A stretch of DNA of 64,000 bases from Streptomyces sp. P3 (GTDB lineage Bacteria > Actinomycetota > Actinomycetes > Streptomycetales > Streptomycetaceae). The position numbers and the translations under genes were made by a program. Under the pieces are notes generated by a model. It was not told the origin of the DNA. It was given only the letters and a program-made list of their open reading frames with translations, and made no database searches. Every line of letters begins with the position of its first letter. Within the stretch, counting starts at the first letter, position 1. Shown one piece after another: positions 1 through 8,662 of this stretch. The stretch spans positions 2,170,001-2,234,000 of the forward strand of contig NZ_CP028369.1 in the NCBI RefSeq assembly GCF_003032475.1, written 5' to 3'.

Positions 1-390
<390 letters not shown>

Positions 391-503
391 GTCCGGACGC
401 CCGGCGGGCCTTCGGGAACCAAACACCCTGCTGGTCCGTATGGATGAGCAGGGCGGTTCCTTCACCTGCTCCGACGACTTCAGACCACCCACTGGGAGCC
501 CAC

Positions 504-1397
504 ATGGACCAGGCGTCCGGCAGCCGGCAGGACGACGCACACAGCGGCCTGCCCGTCTGCTATCGGCACCCCGACCGGGAGACCGGCGTGCGCTGCACCC
601 GCTGCGACCGTCCGATCTGCCCGGAGTGCATGGTCAGCGCCTCCGTCGGCTTCCAGTGCCCTTCGTGCGTCCGCGAGGGCTCCGGCACCGGTCACGCCCC
701 GAACGCCTCGCAGCCCCGCACGATCGCGGGCGGCGCGGTGGCCGCCGACCCGCACCTGGTCACGAAGGTCCTCATCGGCCTCAACCTGGCGGTGTTCCTG
801 CTCGTGCAGGTGCGTCCCTCGGTGCTGGAAAACCTTGCGATCATCGGGCAATGGCCGCCCGCGCCCTTCCGACCGACCGAAGGTGTGGCCGAGGGAGAGT
901 GGTACCGCCTGGTCACCTCGATGTTCACGCATGAGGCGATCTGGCATTTCGCGTTCAACATGCTCAGCCTGTGGTGGCTCGGTGGCCCCCTCGAACGGGC
1001 CCTGGGGCGGACGCGATACCTCGCGCTCTACTTCGTCTCCGGCCTCGCCGGCAGCGCCCTGGCCTACCTGCTCGCCTCGCCGGGTACCGTCACCTACGGT
1101 GCTTCCGGAGCCATCTACGGCCTCTTCGGAGCCACCGCGGTGCTGATGCGTCACCTGCGCTACGACATGCGGCCGATCATCGCGCTGCTCGTGATCAACC
1201 TGATCTTCACCTTCAGCCCTGGCACGAACATCTCCTGGCAGGGGCACGTCGGTGGCCTGGTCGCCGGCCTCGTCGTCGGCGCCGCCATGGTGTACGCGCC
1301 GCGCGAGCGCCGCGCCCTCGTCCAGTTCGGGACCTGTGCGCTGATGCTGGGCGTGGTCCTCCTCGTCACCCTCCTGAGGACCGCCCAGCTCACCTGA
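504..1397 (+). CDS. Rhomboid-family intramembrane serine protease with N-terminal zinc-binding motif
   Basis: Predicted membrane protease that cleaves transmembrane substrates within the bilayer. The N-terminus has paired Cys/His ligands resembling a B-box or zinc ribbon (C-x2-H, C-x2-C, C-x2-C and C-x2-C within about 60 residues). About six membrane segments follow. The catalytic Ser is in GASGAIYG (about residue 201) and the catalytic His in GHVGG (about residue 248); the HxxxN motif (WHFAFNM) precedes them. I chose ATG 504, preceded by a GGAG-like site, over an in-frame ATG at 444 because the N-terminal zinc motif starts soon after it and the extra 20 residues look like untranslated leader. 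It lies directly upstream of a DnaA-box cluster. Substrate unknown. Confidence 0.9.
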   Translation: MDQASGSRQDDAHSGLPVCYRHPDRETGVRCTRCDRPICPECMVSASVGFQCPSCVREGSGTGHAPNASQPRTIAGGAVAADPHLVTKVLIGLNLAVFLLVQVRPSVLENLAIIGQWPPAPFRPTEGVAEGEWYRLVTSMFTHEAIWHFAFNMLSLWWLGGPLERALGRTRYLALYFVSGLAGSALAYLLASPGTVTYGASGAIYGLFGATAVLMRHLRYDMRPIIALLVINLIFTFSPGTNISWQGHVGGLVAGLVVGAAMVYAPRERRALVQFGTCALMLGVVLLVTLLRTAQLT

Positions 1398-1663
1398 GCG
1401 CGCTGTTGTCCACAGTCTGTGGCGAATCTTGTGCACAAAGTGCGGGAACAGCTGCGCCCCCTGCCGTCGAACCGCGTTTCCGCAGTTCAGGCAGGGGGCG
1501 AACAGCCTTTCGAGTGAACGTGACAGCCGGTAGTTACGTCACACCGGCGTCAACCTCCCAGAAGTTATCCACAGATCGTCGTTCTTTCCCCAAGTGTGGA
1601 AACCGCTGTGGATAACTCTGTGGAGAGCCATGGGCAGAGCTGGTCAGCGGCGTCGGGCGCCCG
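1398..1663. other. DnaA-box cluster in a non-coding region
   Basis: This gap between convergent rhomboid and crgA holds four good matches to the DnaA box TT(G/A)TCCACA: 1406-1414 (TTGTCCACA, plus), 1429-1437 (TTGTGCACA, itself nearly palindromic), 1565-1573 (TTATCCACA, plus) and 1607-1615 (TTATCCACA, minus). The last two form a perfect 11-bp inverted repeat, GTTATCCACAG at 1564-1574 and its complement at 1606-1616. Weaker TGTGG half-matches lie at 1418 and 1620. I recall that clusters of DnaA boxes outside oriC, which restrain replication initiation, have been described in S. coelicolor on the cosmid carrying this gene neighbourhood (H69); that identity is from memory. No coding potential is seen here. 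Confidence 0.85.
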
Positions 1664-1918
1664 TCACTTCCACTGGGTGGAGACGCCGAACCCGGCCGCG
1701 ATGAACCCGAAGCCGACCACGATGTTCCAGTTGTTCAGCTGGTCGATGGGCAGGGTCCCGTCGGTGACGTAGAAGACCACGATCCAGGCGAGCCCGATGA
1801 TGAACATGGCCAGCATCACCGGTGCGACCCAGGCGCGACTGTTCAGCTTGATCGCGGTCGCCTGCTTCGCCGGAGGGGGCGTGTAGTCGGCCTTCTTGCG
1901 GATACGTGACTTCGGCAC
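1664..1918 (-). CDS. crgA: Cell division protein CrgA
   Basis: Small septation regulator first described in Streptomyces, where it influences FtsZ ring formation and coordination of growth with sporulation; in mycobacteria it contacts FtsZ, FtsQ and PbpA. The 84-residue product has the family layout: basic N-terminus (MPKSRIRKK), two membrane segments (about residues 30-51 and 63-80) separated by a short loop, and a terminal WK. The length is normal. The ATG at 1918 has an upstream purine-rich stretch (GGAGAG). It faces the rhomboid gene across the DnaA-box cluster and is divergent from the DUF881 gene. Its closeness to the rodA/pbpA operon fits the division theme. Confidence 0.96.
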   Translation of the reverse strand: MPKSRIRKKADYTPPPAKQATAIKLNSRAWVAPVMLAMFIIGLAWIVVFYVTDGTLPIDQLNNWNIVVGFGFIAAGFGVSTQWK

Positions 1919-2058
1919 GAGGGTCTCTCCTGTCGATGCGCTGCGTGGCCGCGCAGGTGCTGGGTCGGGCTCGGGGGCTGCGTACTAGGGGGCTGCTGGG
2001 CTCCCCCGGGCGTCCGTTAGCGTAGTGCTTCTACGGCGCTGAAGGAGATAAGGGTACG

Positions 2059-2928
2059 TTGAGCAATTCTGCCGACTCCCCCCGGACGGGATCAACGGGT
2101 TCCACGCCCGATCCCGGACACGATTCTTCATCAGTGTCCTCGGCGGCCCCGGACGCGGTCCCTCCGCTTGCTCCCCCTCCCGGCCGCAGGGGCGGTTTCG
2201 GCGGCTTCCGGCCGGTGCGGCTGCTCACCGTGGGCGTCTTCGCCCTGGCCGGCCTCCTCTTCTTCACCAGCTTCACCACCGCCAAGGGCACCAACATCCG
2301 CACGGACGCCTCCCTGCTGAAGCTGTCCGACCTCATCCAGGAGCGCAGCCAGAAGAACGGCGAGCTGGACGAGGCGAACGGCGCCCTGCGCGACGACGTG
2401 GAATCGCTGGCCGAGGCCGACGACGGCAGCACCCAGGCCCAGGACGACAAGCTCGCCGGGCTGGAGAAGAGCGCCGGCACCCAGAAGGTCAAGGGCCGGG
2501 CGGTCACCGTCACACTCAACGACGCCCCGCCGAACGCCACCGCCAAGCTCCCCGGCTACCCGGAGCCGCAGCCGGACTACCTGGTCATCCACCAGCAGGA
2601 CCTCCAGGCCGTCGTGAACGCGCTCTGGCAGGGCGGTGCCCAGGGCATCAAGGTCATGGACCAGCGGCTGATCTCCACCAGCGCCGTCCGCTGCGTCGGC
2701 AACACCCTGATCCTCCAGGGCCGCGTCTACTCCCCGCCGTACAAGATCCAGGCGGTGGGGGACCCGGAGAAGATGCAGCAGGCGCTCGCGGACTCCCCGG
2801 CGATCCAGAACTACATGGTCTACGTGAACGTCTACGGCCTCGGCTGGAAAGTCACCGAGGACGGGACGGTGACTCTGCCGGGTTACTCGGGCACAGTGGA
2901 TCTGCACTACGCCAAGCCTGTGGAGTAG
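2059..2928 (+). CDS. DUF881 family membrane-anchored protein
   Basis: Function unknown; DUF881 proteins are conserved next to division and envelope genes in actinobacteria and firmicutes. The 289-residue product has a disordered Ser/Pro/Gly-rich N-terminus, one membrane segment (about residues 54-72), a coiled-coil-prone stretch (about 85-135), and the DUF881 fold ending in GYSGTVDLHYAKPVE. The start is TTG 2059, supported by a strong AGGAGA site at 2043-2048. A short inverted repeat (CGTAG...CTACG) lies just upstream. The sortase gene follows after 27 bases, so they are probably cotranscribed. Confidence 0.85.
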   Translation: MSNSADSPRTGSTGSTPDPGHDSSSVSSAAPDAVPPLAPPPGRRGGFGGFRPVRLLTVGVFALAGLLFFTSFTTAKGTNIRTDASLLKLSDLIQERSQKNGELDEANGALRDDVESLAEADDGSTQAQDDKLAGLEKSAGTQKVKGRAVTVTLNDAPPNATAKLPGYPEPQPDYLVIHQQDLQAVVNALWQGGAQGIKVMDQRLISTSAVRCVGNTLILQGRVYSPPYKIQAVGDPEKMQQALADSPAIQNYMVYVNVYGLGWKVTEDGTVTLPGYSGTVDLHYAKPVE

Positions 2929-2955
2929 CGGAGCAGCGGCCGCCGGGGGGCGCCT

Positions 2956-3645
2956 GTGTCGGTGCGGGTGATCGTCAGGACGTTCAGCGAACTGTGCGTC
3001 ACCGTGGGCGCCGTCATCGTTCTCTTCGTGGTCTATGTGCTGTTCTGGACGGGAGTGCGGGCGGACCGGGCCATGGACGACCAGATCGACGCCCTGCACG
3101 ATCAGTGGGACCGGCAGGCCGCGGCACCCGACCCGGGCGCGAGCCCCACCGGTGCCACGCGGCAGCCGTCCTATCGCAGCGGCCGGCCCTTCGCGGTGAT
3201 GTACATACCGCGTCTCGGTTTCACGTGGAACAAGCCGGTGCTCGAGGGGACGTCGACCGGCACCCTCAAGAGGGGGCTGGGCCACTACGCCGGGACGGCC
3301 GGACTCGGGCAGACCGGGAACTTCTCCGTCGCCGGCCACCGCCGGACCTACGGTGACCCGTTCAGGGACTTTCCCGAGCTCAGACGGGGCGACGCCGTCG
3401 TACTGACGGACGGGACGACCTGGTTCACGTATCGGATCGACAAAGGGCCCTACAAAACAGTGCCCTCGGACGTCGAGGTGATCGACGCTGTGCCACGTAA
3501 GTCGGGGTACACGCGTCCGGGCCGGTACCTGACGTTGACCACGTGCGATCCCGAATGGGGCCACAGTCACCGGCTGATCGTCTGGGCGCACCTGGACTCC
3601 ACCCAGCCCGTGGAGGCAGGCGAACCGAAGGCTCTGCGCCGTTAG
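2956..3645 (+). CDS. Class E sortase (first of three)
   Basis: Membrane-anchored cysteine transpeptidase predicted to join sorting-signal proteins to peptidoglycan. The 229 residues comprise a short N-terminus, one membrane segment (about residues 13-34), a linker, and a sortase fold with His in VAGHR, catalytic Cys in TLTTCD and Arg in HSHRLIVW. The start is GTG 2956, 27 bases after the DUF881 stop. It is shorter than the two later sortases because it lacks their long N-terminal cytoplasmic region. Class E enzymes in high-G+C actinobacteria favour LAxTG-like signals. I cannot tell whether it has its own substrate. Confidence 0.9.
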   Translation: MSVRVIVRTFSELCVTVGAVIVLFVVYVLFWTGVRADRAMDDQIDALHDQWDRQAAAPDPGASPTGATRQPSYRSGRPFAVMYIPRLGFTWNKPVLEGTSTGTLKRGLGHYAGTAGLGQTGNFSVAGHRRTYGDPFRDFPELRRGDAVVLTDGTTWFTYRIDKGPYKTVPSDVEVIDAVPRKSGYTRPGRYLTLTTCDPEWGHSHRLIVWAHLDSTQPVEAGEPKALRR

Positions 3646-3697
3646 TCTGGTGCTGTACGGCGTGAGTCAGGTGCCGTGGTGCGACGGAAGGGACGGC

Positions 3698-3859
3698 ATG
3701 TACGGCTGGATCTGGCGGCATCTGCCGGGAAACGCGTGGCTCAAGGCGCTGATCTCGATCGTGCTGGTGACGGCTGTGGTGTACGCGCTCTTCCAGTACG
3801 TCTTTCCGTGGGCCGAACCGCTGCTTCCCTTCAACGATGTGACGGTGGACAACCAGTGA
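3698..3859 (+). CDS. Small single-pass membrane protein
   Basis: Not recognised beyond being a conserved-looking Streptomyces small protein. The 53 residues start MYGWIWRHLPG, have one hydrophobic helix (about residues 13-35) and end in an acidic tail (FNDVTVDNQ). ATG 3698 has GAAGGGA just upstream; an in-frame ATG at 3650 would add 16 residues with no membrane character. Its TGA stop overlaps the GTG of pabA (GTGA at 3856-3859), so translation is probably coupled. The position between sortases suggests an envelope role, but that is only context. Confidence 0.75.
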   Translation: MYGWIWRHLPGNAWLKALISIVLVTAVVYALFQYVFPWAEPLLPFNDVTVDNQ

Positions 3860-4494
3860 GCGCGCGCATTCTCGTCGTCGACAACTACGACAGCTTCGTC
3901 TTCAACCTGGTCCAGTACCTGTACCAGCTGGGCGCCGAGTGCGAGGTCCTGCGCAACGACGAGGTCTCCACGGCCCACGCGCAGGACGGCTTCGACGGCG
4001 TTCTGCTGTCCCCCGGGCCCGGTACGCCCGAGGAGGCGGGTATCTGCGTCGAGATGGTCCGCCACTGTGCGGACACCGGCGTCCCCGTCTTCGGGGTCTG
4101 TCTGGGCATGCAGTCGATGCAGGTGGCGTACGGCGGGGTCGTGGACCGCGCCCCGGAGCTGCTGCACGGGAAGACCTCGCCGGTGGAGCACGAGGGCAGG
4201 GGTGTCTTCGCCGGTCTGCCCTCGCCGTTCACCGCGACCCGCTACCACTCGCTGGCCGCCGAGCCGGCGACGGTGCCCGCCGAGCTCGAGGTCACCGCCC
4301 GGACCCACGACGGCATCATCATGGGTCTGCGTCACCGGGAACTGCCCGTCGAGGGCGTGCAGTTCCACCCGGAGTCGGTGCTGACCGAGCACGGGCACCG
4401 GATGCTGGCCAACTGGCTGGTGGAGTGCGGCGACGAGGGCGCGGTGGCGAGGTCGGCGGGGCTCGCCCCGGTGGTGGGCAGGGCCACGGCGTGA
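3856..4494 (+). CDS. pabA: Aminodeoxychorismate/anthranilate synthase glutamine amidotransferase subunit
   Basis: Class I glutamine amidotransferase that supplies ammonia from glutamine to chorismate for 4-aminobenzoate (folate) or anthranilate (tryptophan) synthesis. The 212 residues include the N-terminal NYDSFVFN motif, catalytic Cys in GVCLGMQ (Met where many homologues have His), and the His-Glu pair in VQFHPES. GTG 3856 overlaps the previous stop, and its own TGA overlaps the next sortase GTG (GTGA at 4491-4494). No PabB/TrpE partner is visible here. Being wedged between sortases by translational coupling is unexpected for a folate gene and seems to be a conserved Streptomyces arrangement. 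Confidence 0.9.
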   Translation: MSARILVVDNYDSFVFNLVQYLYQLGAECEVLRNDEVSTAHAQDGFDGVLLSPGPGTPEEAGICVEMVRHCADTGVPVFGVCLGMQSMQVAYGGVVDRAPELLHGKTSPVEHEGRGVFAGLPSPFTATRYHSLAAEPATVPAELEVTARTHDGIIMGLRHRELPVEGVQFHPESVLTEHGHRMLANWLVECGDEGAVARSAGLAPVVGRATA

Positions 4495-5546
4495 CCGCGC
4501 TGCGGCCCGAGCGCGAGGACTCGTACGGCGCCGCGTCGTACGAGTCCTTCGGCGGTGATCCGTACGGCGACGACCCCTACACGGAGCAGTCGTACCGGCC
4601 GCCCGCCGACGAGGAGACGGTGGCGCTGCGGATTCCCCCGTCGGCCGCGTTCGACCGCGGGCCCGTACCCGCCCCTGGGGCCTCAGTCCGCGCCCCGGCC
4701 CCCGGAACCCCTGCGGGCGGTCGAGCGGCCCGCAGGAAGGCTGCCAAGGGGCGCCGTGGGCGTCACGGCGGTCCGAGTGAGGCGTCCGAGTCGTACAACG
4801 GCTCCGACGCGCCCGCGCAGGACGAGCGGCCCCTGTCACGCGTCGAGGCGCGCCGCCGGGAGCGGGCGCGCAAGCCGAGCCCGGCGGTGGTCGCCAGCCG
4901 CGCGGTCGGCGAGGTGTTCATCACCACGGGCGTGCTGATGCTGCTCTTCGTGACCTACCAGCTGTGGTGGACGAACGTGCGGGCCCACGCGCAGGCGGAC
5001 CGGGAGGCGAGCAGCCTCCAGGACGACTGGGCCAGCGGCAAGCGCGCTCCCGGCGCGTTCTCGCCGGGGCAGGGCTTCGCCATCCTGCACATCCCCAAGC
5101 TGGACGTGGTGGTGCCGATCGCCGAGGGCGTCAGCAACAAGAAGGTCCTCGACAAGGGCATGGTCGGTCACTACGGCGAGGGTCCGCTGGCGACGGCGAT
5201 GCCCGACGCGAAGACCGGGAACTTCGGGCTCGCGGGCCACCGCAACACGCACGGCGAGCCGTTCCGGTACATCAACAGGCTGCAGGCGGGCGACCCCATC
5301 GTCGTGGAGACGCAGAACGAGTACTTCGTCTACAAGATGACGTCGACGCTGCCGGTGACCGCGCCGAGCAACACGAGCGTCCTGGATCCGGTGCCGCCGG
5401 GCTCCGGACTCACCGGGCCGGGCCGGTACATCACCCTCACCACCTGTACGCCGGAGTTCACCAGCAAGTACCGCTTGATCGTCTGGGGCAAGATGGTCGA
5501 GGAACGGCCGCGCAGCAAGGGCAAGCCGGATGCGCTCGTCGAATAG
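4491..5546 (+). CDS. srtE1: Class E sortase, SrtE1-like
   Basis: Housekeeping-type class E sortase. In S. coelicolor SrtE1 and SrtE2 anchor long chaplins and other LAxTG proteins needed for normal aerial growth. The 351-residue product has a long disordered cytoplasmic N-terminus (about 120 residues, rich in Tyr/Asp then Arg/Lys), one membrane segment (about 140-160), and a sortase domain with His in LAGHRNTHGEPF, Cys in TLTTCTPEF and Arg in KYRLIVW. GTG 4491 overlaps the pabA stop. It is followed 51 bases later by another sortase. The gene symbol rests on length and position next to pknB, as recalled from S. coelicolor. Confidence 0.9.
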   Translation: MTALRPEREDSYGAASYESFGGDPYGDDPYTEQSYRPPADEETVALRIPPSAAFDRGPVPAPGASVRAPAPGTPAGGRAARRKAAKGRRGRHGGPSEASESYNGSDAPAQDERPLSRVEARRRERARKPSPAVVASRAVGEVFITTGVLMLLFVTYQLWWTNVRAHAQADREASSLQDDWASGKRAPGAFSPGQGFAILHIPKLDVVVPIAEGVSNKKVLDKGMVGHYGEGPLATAMPDAKTGNFGLAGHRNTHGEPFRYINRLQAGDPIVVETQNEYFVYKMTSTLPVTAPSNTSVLDPVPPGSGLTGPGRYITLTTCTPEFTSKYRLIVWGKMVEERPRSKGKPDALVE

Positions 5547-5597
5547 GCGTGCGGTCCTGTAGACGTGCGGCCTCAGGTGTGCAGCGAGTAGGGGCAG

Positions 5598-6356
5598 ATG
5601 AACGTGGCAGCGACCACCGGCGACACCGAGCACGAAGAGCACACGCGCGTGGACGCGTCCGGGCCGGCGCCGCGCCGCAGGGGCGGACGTGTCGCCCAGG
5701 CCGTCAGCGTCCTCGGGGAGCTCCTCATCACGGTCGGCCTGGTGCTCGGCCTGTTCGTCGTCTACTCCCTGTGGTGGACCAACGTCGTCGCCGACCGGCA
5801 CGCGGACCGGCAGGGCGACAGGGTGCGCGACACCTGGGCGCAGAAGGACACCGGCCCGGGAGCGCTCGACACCAAGGACGGCATCGGCTTCCTGCACGTC
5901 CCCGCGATGCGGAACGGGGAGGTGCTGGTCGCCAAGGGCACCTCGGCGAAGATCCTCAACGAGGGCGTCGCCGGCTACTACACGGACCCGAGCAGGGCGA
6001 CGCTGCCGATGACGGGTGAGAAGGGCAACTTCACCCTCGCCGCCCACCGGGACGGCCACGGCGCGAAGTTCCACAACATCGACAAGCTGGAGAAGGGCGA
6101 CCCTATCGTCTTCGAGACGAAGGACAAGTGGTACGTCTACAAGGTGTACGACATCCTCGACGAGACCTCGAAGTACAACGTGCAGGTCCTCGCCCAGGTC
6201 CCGAAGGAGTCGGGGAAGACGAAGGCGGGCCACTACATCACCCTGACGACCTGCACCCCCGTGTACACGTCCCGGTACCGGTACGTGGTGTGGGGGGAGC
6301 TGGTACGGGTCGAGAAGGTCGACGCCGACCGCACCCCGCCGAAGGAACTGAGCTGA
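5598..6356 (+). CDS. srtE2: Class E sortase, SrtE2-like
   Basis: Third sortase of the group, 252 residues. It has a short charged N-terminus, a membrane segment (about residues 36-58), and a sortase domain with His in LAAHRDGHG, Cys in TLTTCTPVY and Arg in SRYRYVVW. The AAHR context differs slightly from AGHR in the other two, as does the longer loop around VAKGTSAKI. ATG 5598 follows a GTAGGGGCAG site. The gene runs towards pknB, and a strong bidirectional terminator lies between them. Probably acts with the sortase just upstream. Confidence 0.9.
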   Translation: MNVAATTGDTEHEEHTRVDASGPAPRRRGGRVAQAVSVLGELLITVGLVLGLFVVYSLWWTNVVADRHADRQGDRVRDTWAQKDTGPGALDTKDGIGFLHVPAMRNGEVLVAKGTSAKILNEGVAGYYTDPSRATLPMTGEKGNFTLAAHRDGHGAKFHNIDKLEKGDPIVFETKDKWYVYKVYDILDETSKYNVQVLAQVPKESGKTKAGHYITLTTCTPVYTSRYRYVVWGELVRVEKVDADRTPPKELS

Positions 6357-6414
6357 CGGTCCTCGTCGCTTCAGCCTGGTTCGCTTTCGAACCGGACCGC
6401 CTCACCCCGATGAA

Positions 6415-6453
6415 AAGGTGCCGGCCCCCGATCACGAAGGGGGCCGGCACCTT
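6415..6453. terminator. Bidirectional hairpin terminator between srtE2 and pknB
   Basis: A 15-bp perfect stem (AAGGTGCCGGCCCCC at 6415-6429 pairing with 6439-6453) with a 9-base loop sits between two convergent genes. It has A residues on the left and TTGTTG on the right, so it can act in both directions. Confidence 0.85.
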
Positions 6454-6513
6454 GTTGTCCGTGGAGACCGTCAGCCCTCTTCGAGAGCCGGGGCTTCCGG
6501 TTTCCGTGCCCGG

Positions 6514-8493
6514 CTAGCCGCCGGCTCCGCCGAAGAAGCCGCCGCCGCCGTTGTTGCCGCCGTTGTTGTTCTTGAAGGCGAACAGGTTGACCGTCTGCCC
6601 CTTGTTGACCGTGCTGCCGGGGGCCGGGTCGGAGTTGACGACCTGGGCGTCGTCGTCCTGGGAACCGGCGATGTTGCCGACGTTCAGGCCGGCGTCCTGC
6701 AGCGCCTTCTTGGCGTCCTTCAGGGACATGCCCTGGAGGTTGCCCGGGACCTGCGTCTGCTCGGGCTGGGTGCTCTTGCCGATCTGGATCTGGACCTTGG
6801 AGCCCTTGTCGGCCTTCGAACCGATCGACGGCACGGTCTGGATGACCTTGCCGACCTGGTTCTGGTCCTGGGTGTCGACATCGACGCAGTCGCCCTTGAG
6901 GCCGTTCTGCTGCATCTGTGCCTTGGCCTCGTCACAGCTCTTGTTGGAGACGTCGGGGACGGTGGACTTCTCCTCGGCCTTGGCGATGGTGAGGGTGATG
7001 GTGGCACCCTTCTCCACCTGCGCACCGAGCTTGGGGTCCTGGCCCGTGACGGTGCCCTCCTCCTCGGTGGACACCTCTTCCTTCGTCTCGACGTTGAACT
7101 GGTACTGGTCGCTCTCCAGGATCTTCTTCGCCTCGTCCAGGGTCTTGCCGAGGACGGTGGGGACGACCACCTTCGGCGCGCCTGTGGAGACGACGAGTTT
7201 CACGGTGTCGCCCTTGTTGACGTTCTTGCCGAATGCCGGGTCCTGCGTGCAGATGCTGCCCTTGGGCTGGTTCTCGCAGGGGCCCTCGGTGCTCTGCACC
7301 GTCAGTTCGACGTTGTCGGCCATCGTCTTGGCGCGATCCAGGGTCTGGCCGACGAAGTTCGGGACGGCGAACGGCTTGTCCGCGGCGCGGTCGCTGACCA
7401 CCCACTTGCCGATCAGGACCGCGCCCACCAGGACCAGCACCGCGGCGACTACCAGCAGGATCGTCGAGGTGTTCGACTTCTTCTGGCGGCGCCGGTCGGG
7501 GCGGTCGTCGTAGCCGTAGCCACCGTCGTCCGGGTTCATGGGCGGCAGCATCGACGTGGCGCCGGCGTCCGCCGAGCGCATCGCCGTCGTCGCCTGGTCG
7601 TCGCCGTACCCGCCGTAGCCGACCGAGCCCATCGCGGCCGTGGCGGCGACCGGCTGGCCGTCGAGGCAGGCCTCGATGTCCAGGCGCATCTCGTCGGCGG
7701 ACTGATAGCGGTAGTTCGGGTCCTTGACCAGCGCCCGCAGGACGATCGCGTCCATCTCGGGGGTGATCTCGGGGTCGAACACGCTCGGCGGCTGCGGCTC
7801 CTCCCGGACGTGCTGGTAGGCCACCGCGACCGGGGAGTCCCCGACGAAGGGCGGCCGTACCGTCAGCAGCTCGTAGAGCAGACAGCCCGTCGAATACAGG
7901 TCGGAGCGGGCGTCGACCTGCTCGCCCTTGGCCTGCTCCGGCGAGAGGTACTGCGCCGTGCCGATGACCGCCGACGTCTGCGTCATCGTCATGCCGGAGT
8001 CGCCCATGGCGCGGGCGATGCCGAAGTCCATGACCTTGACCTGGCCGTTGCGCGTCAGCATGACGTTCGCGGGCTTGATGTCGCGGTGGACGATGCCGGC
8101 TCTGTGCGAGTACTCCAGCGCCTGGAGGATGCCGATGGTCATCTCCAGCGTCCGCTCCGGCAGCAGCTTGCGGCCGGAGTGGAGCAGCTCGCGGAGCGTG
8201 GACCCGTCGACGTACTCCATGACGATGTACGGGATGGACACTTCGCCGATGTAGTCCTCGCCCGTGTCGTACACCGCCACGATCGCGGGGTGGTTGAGCG
8301 AGGCGGCAGACTGGGCCTCCCGGCGGAACCGGGCCTGGAAGGAAGGGTCGCGCGCGAGGTCCGCGCGCAGCGTCTTCACCGCCACGGTGCGGCCGAGGCG
8401 GGTGTCATGCGCGAGGTAGACCTCGGCCATGCCACCACGGCCGAGCACGTGGCCCAGCTCGTACCGGCCGCCGAGGCGACGCGGCTCTTCCAT
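6514..8493 (-). CDS. pknB: PASTA-domain Ser/Thr protein kinase PknB
   Basis: Transmembrane kinase of the growth and division operon; PASTA domains bind muropeptides or lipid II and the kinase phosphorylates cell-wall proteins. The 659 residues start with a kinase domain: glycine loop LGRGGMAEV (18-25), Lys40, HRDIKPANV near 137, DFG, and TMTQTSAVIGTAQYLSPEQA in the activation loop. A membrane helix lies near 345-365. Four PASTA repeats follow, and the tail is Asn/Gly-rich (NNNGGNNGGGG). It is the last gene of the fha-pstP-rodA-pbpA operon, 169 bases after pbpA. A pknA paralogue, present at this place in mycobacteria, is absent. Confidence 0.95.
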   Translation of the reverse strand: MEEPRRLGGRYELGHVLGRGGMAEVYLAHDTRLGRTVAVKTLRADLARDPSFQARFRREAQSAASLNHPAIVAVYDTGEDYIGEVSIPYIVMEYVDGSTLRELLHSGRKLLPERTLEMTIGILQALEYSHRAGIVHRDIKPANVMLTRNGQVKVMDFGIARAMGDSGMTMTQTSAVIGTAQYLSPEQAKGEQVDARSDLYSTGCLLYELLTVRPPFVGDSPVAVAYQHVREEPQPPSVFDPEITPEMDAIVLRALVKDPNYRYQSADEMRLDIEACLDGQPVAATAAMGSVGYGGYGDDQATTAMRSADAGATSMLPPMNPDDGGYGYDDRPDRRRQKKSNTSTILLVVAAVLVLVGAVLIGKWVVSDRAADKPFAVPNFVGQTLDRAKTMADNVELTVQSTEGPCENQPKGSICTQDPAFGKNVNKGDTVKLVVSTGAPKVVVPTVLGKTLDEAKKILESDQYQFNVETKEEVSTEEEGTVTGQDPKLGAQVEKGATITLTIAKAEEKSTVPDVSNKSCDEAKAQMQQNGLKGDCVDVDTQDQNQVGKVIQTVPSIGSKADKGSKVQIQIGKSTQPEQTQVPGNLQGMSLKDAKKALQDAGLNVGNIAGSQDDDAQVVNSDPAPGSTVNKGQTVNLFAFKNNNGGNNGGGGFFGGAGG

Positions 8494-8662
8494 AGCTACC
8501 TACCAGCCCTCTCCGTCGGTCCCGCCCGGCACACATGTGCGGACGGAGGCTGCCGTCCGGGCATACCGTACCCGGACGGAGCTGTGTGACCTGGCCAAGC
8601 CCGTCACCCGATACGAGACCGGTATCGCAACGTGCACCGATGTGTAGGCGACGTGATGGGGG

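Noticed and set aside
1418..1626. Additional TGTGGCGAA and TGTGGAGAG sequences as DnaA boxes
   Set aside because: They have two or more mismatches to the consensus, so I did not count them.
6418..8589. 723-codon plus-strand frame opposite pknB
   Set aside because: Antisense shadow of an unmistakable kinase gene; composition is that of reversed third-position bias.
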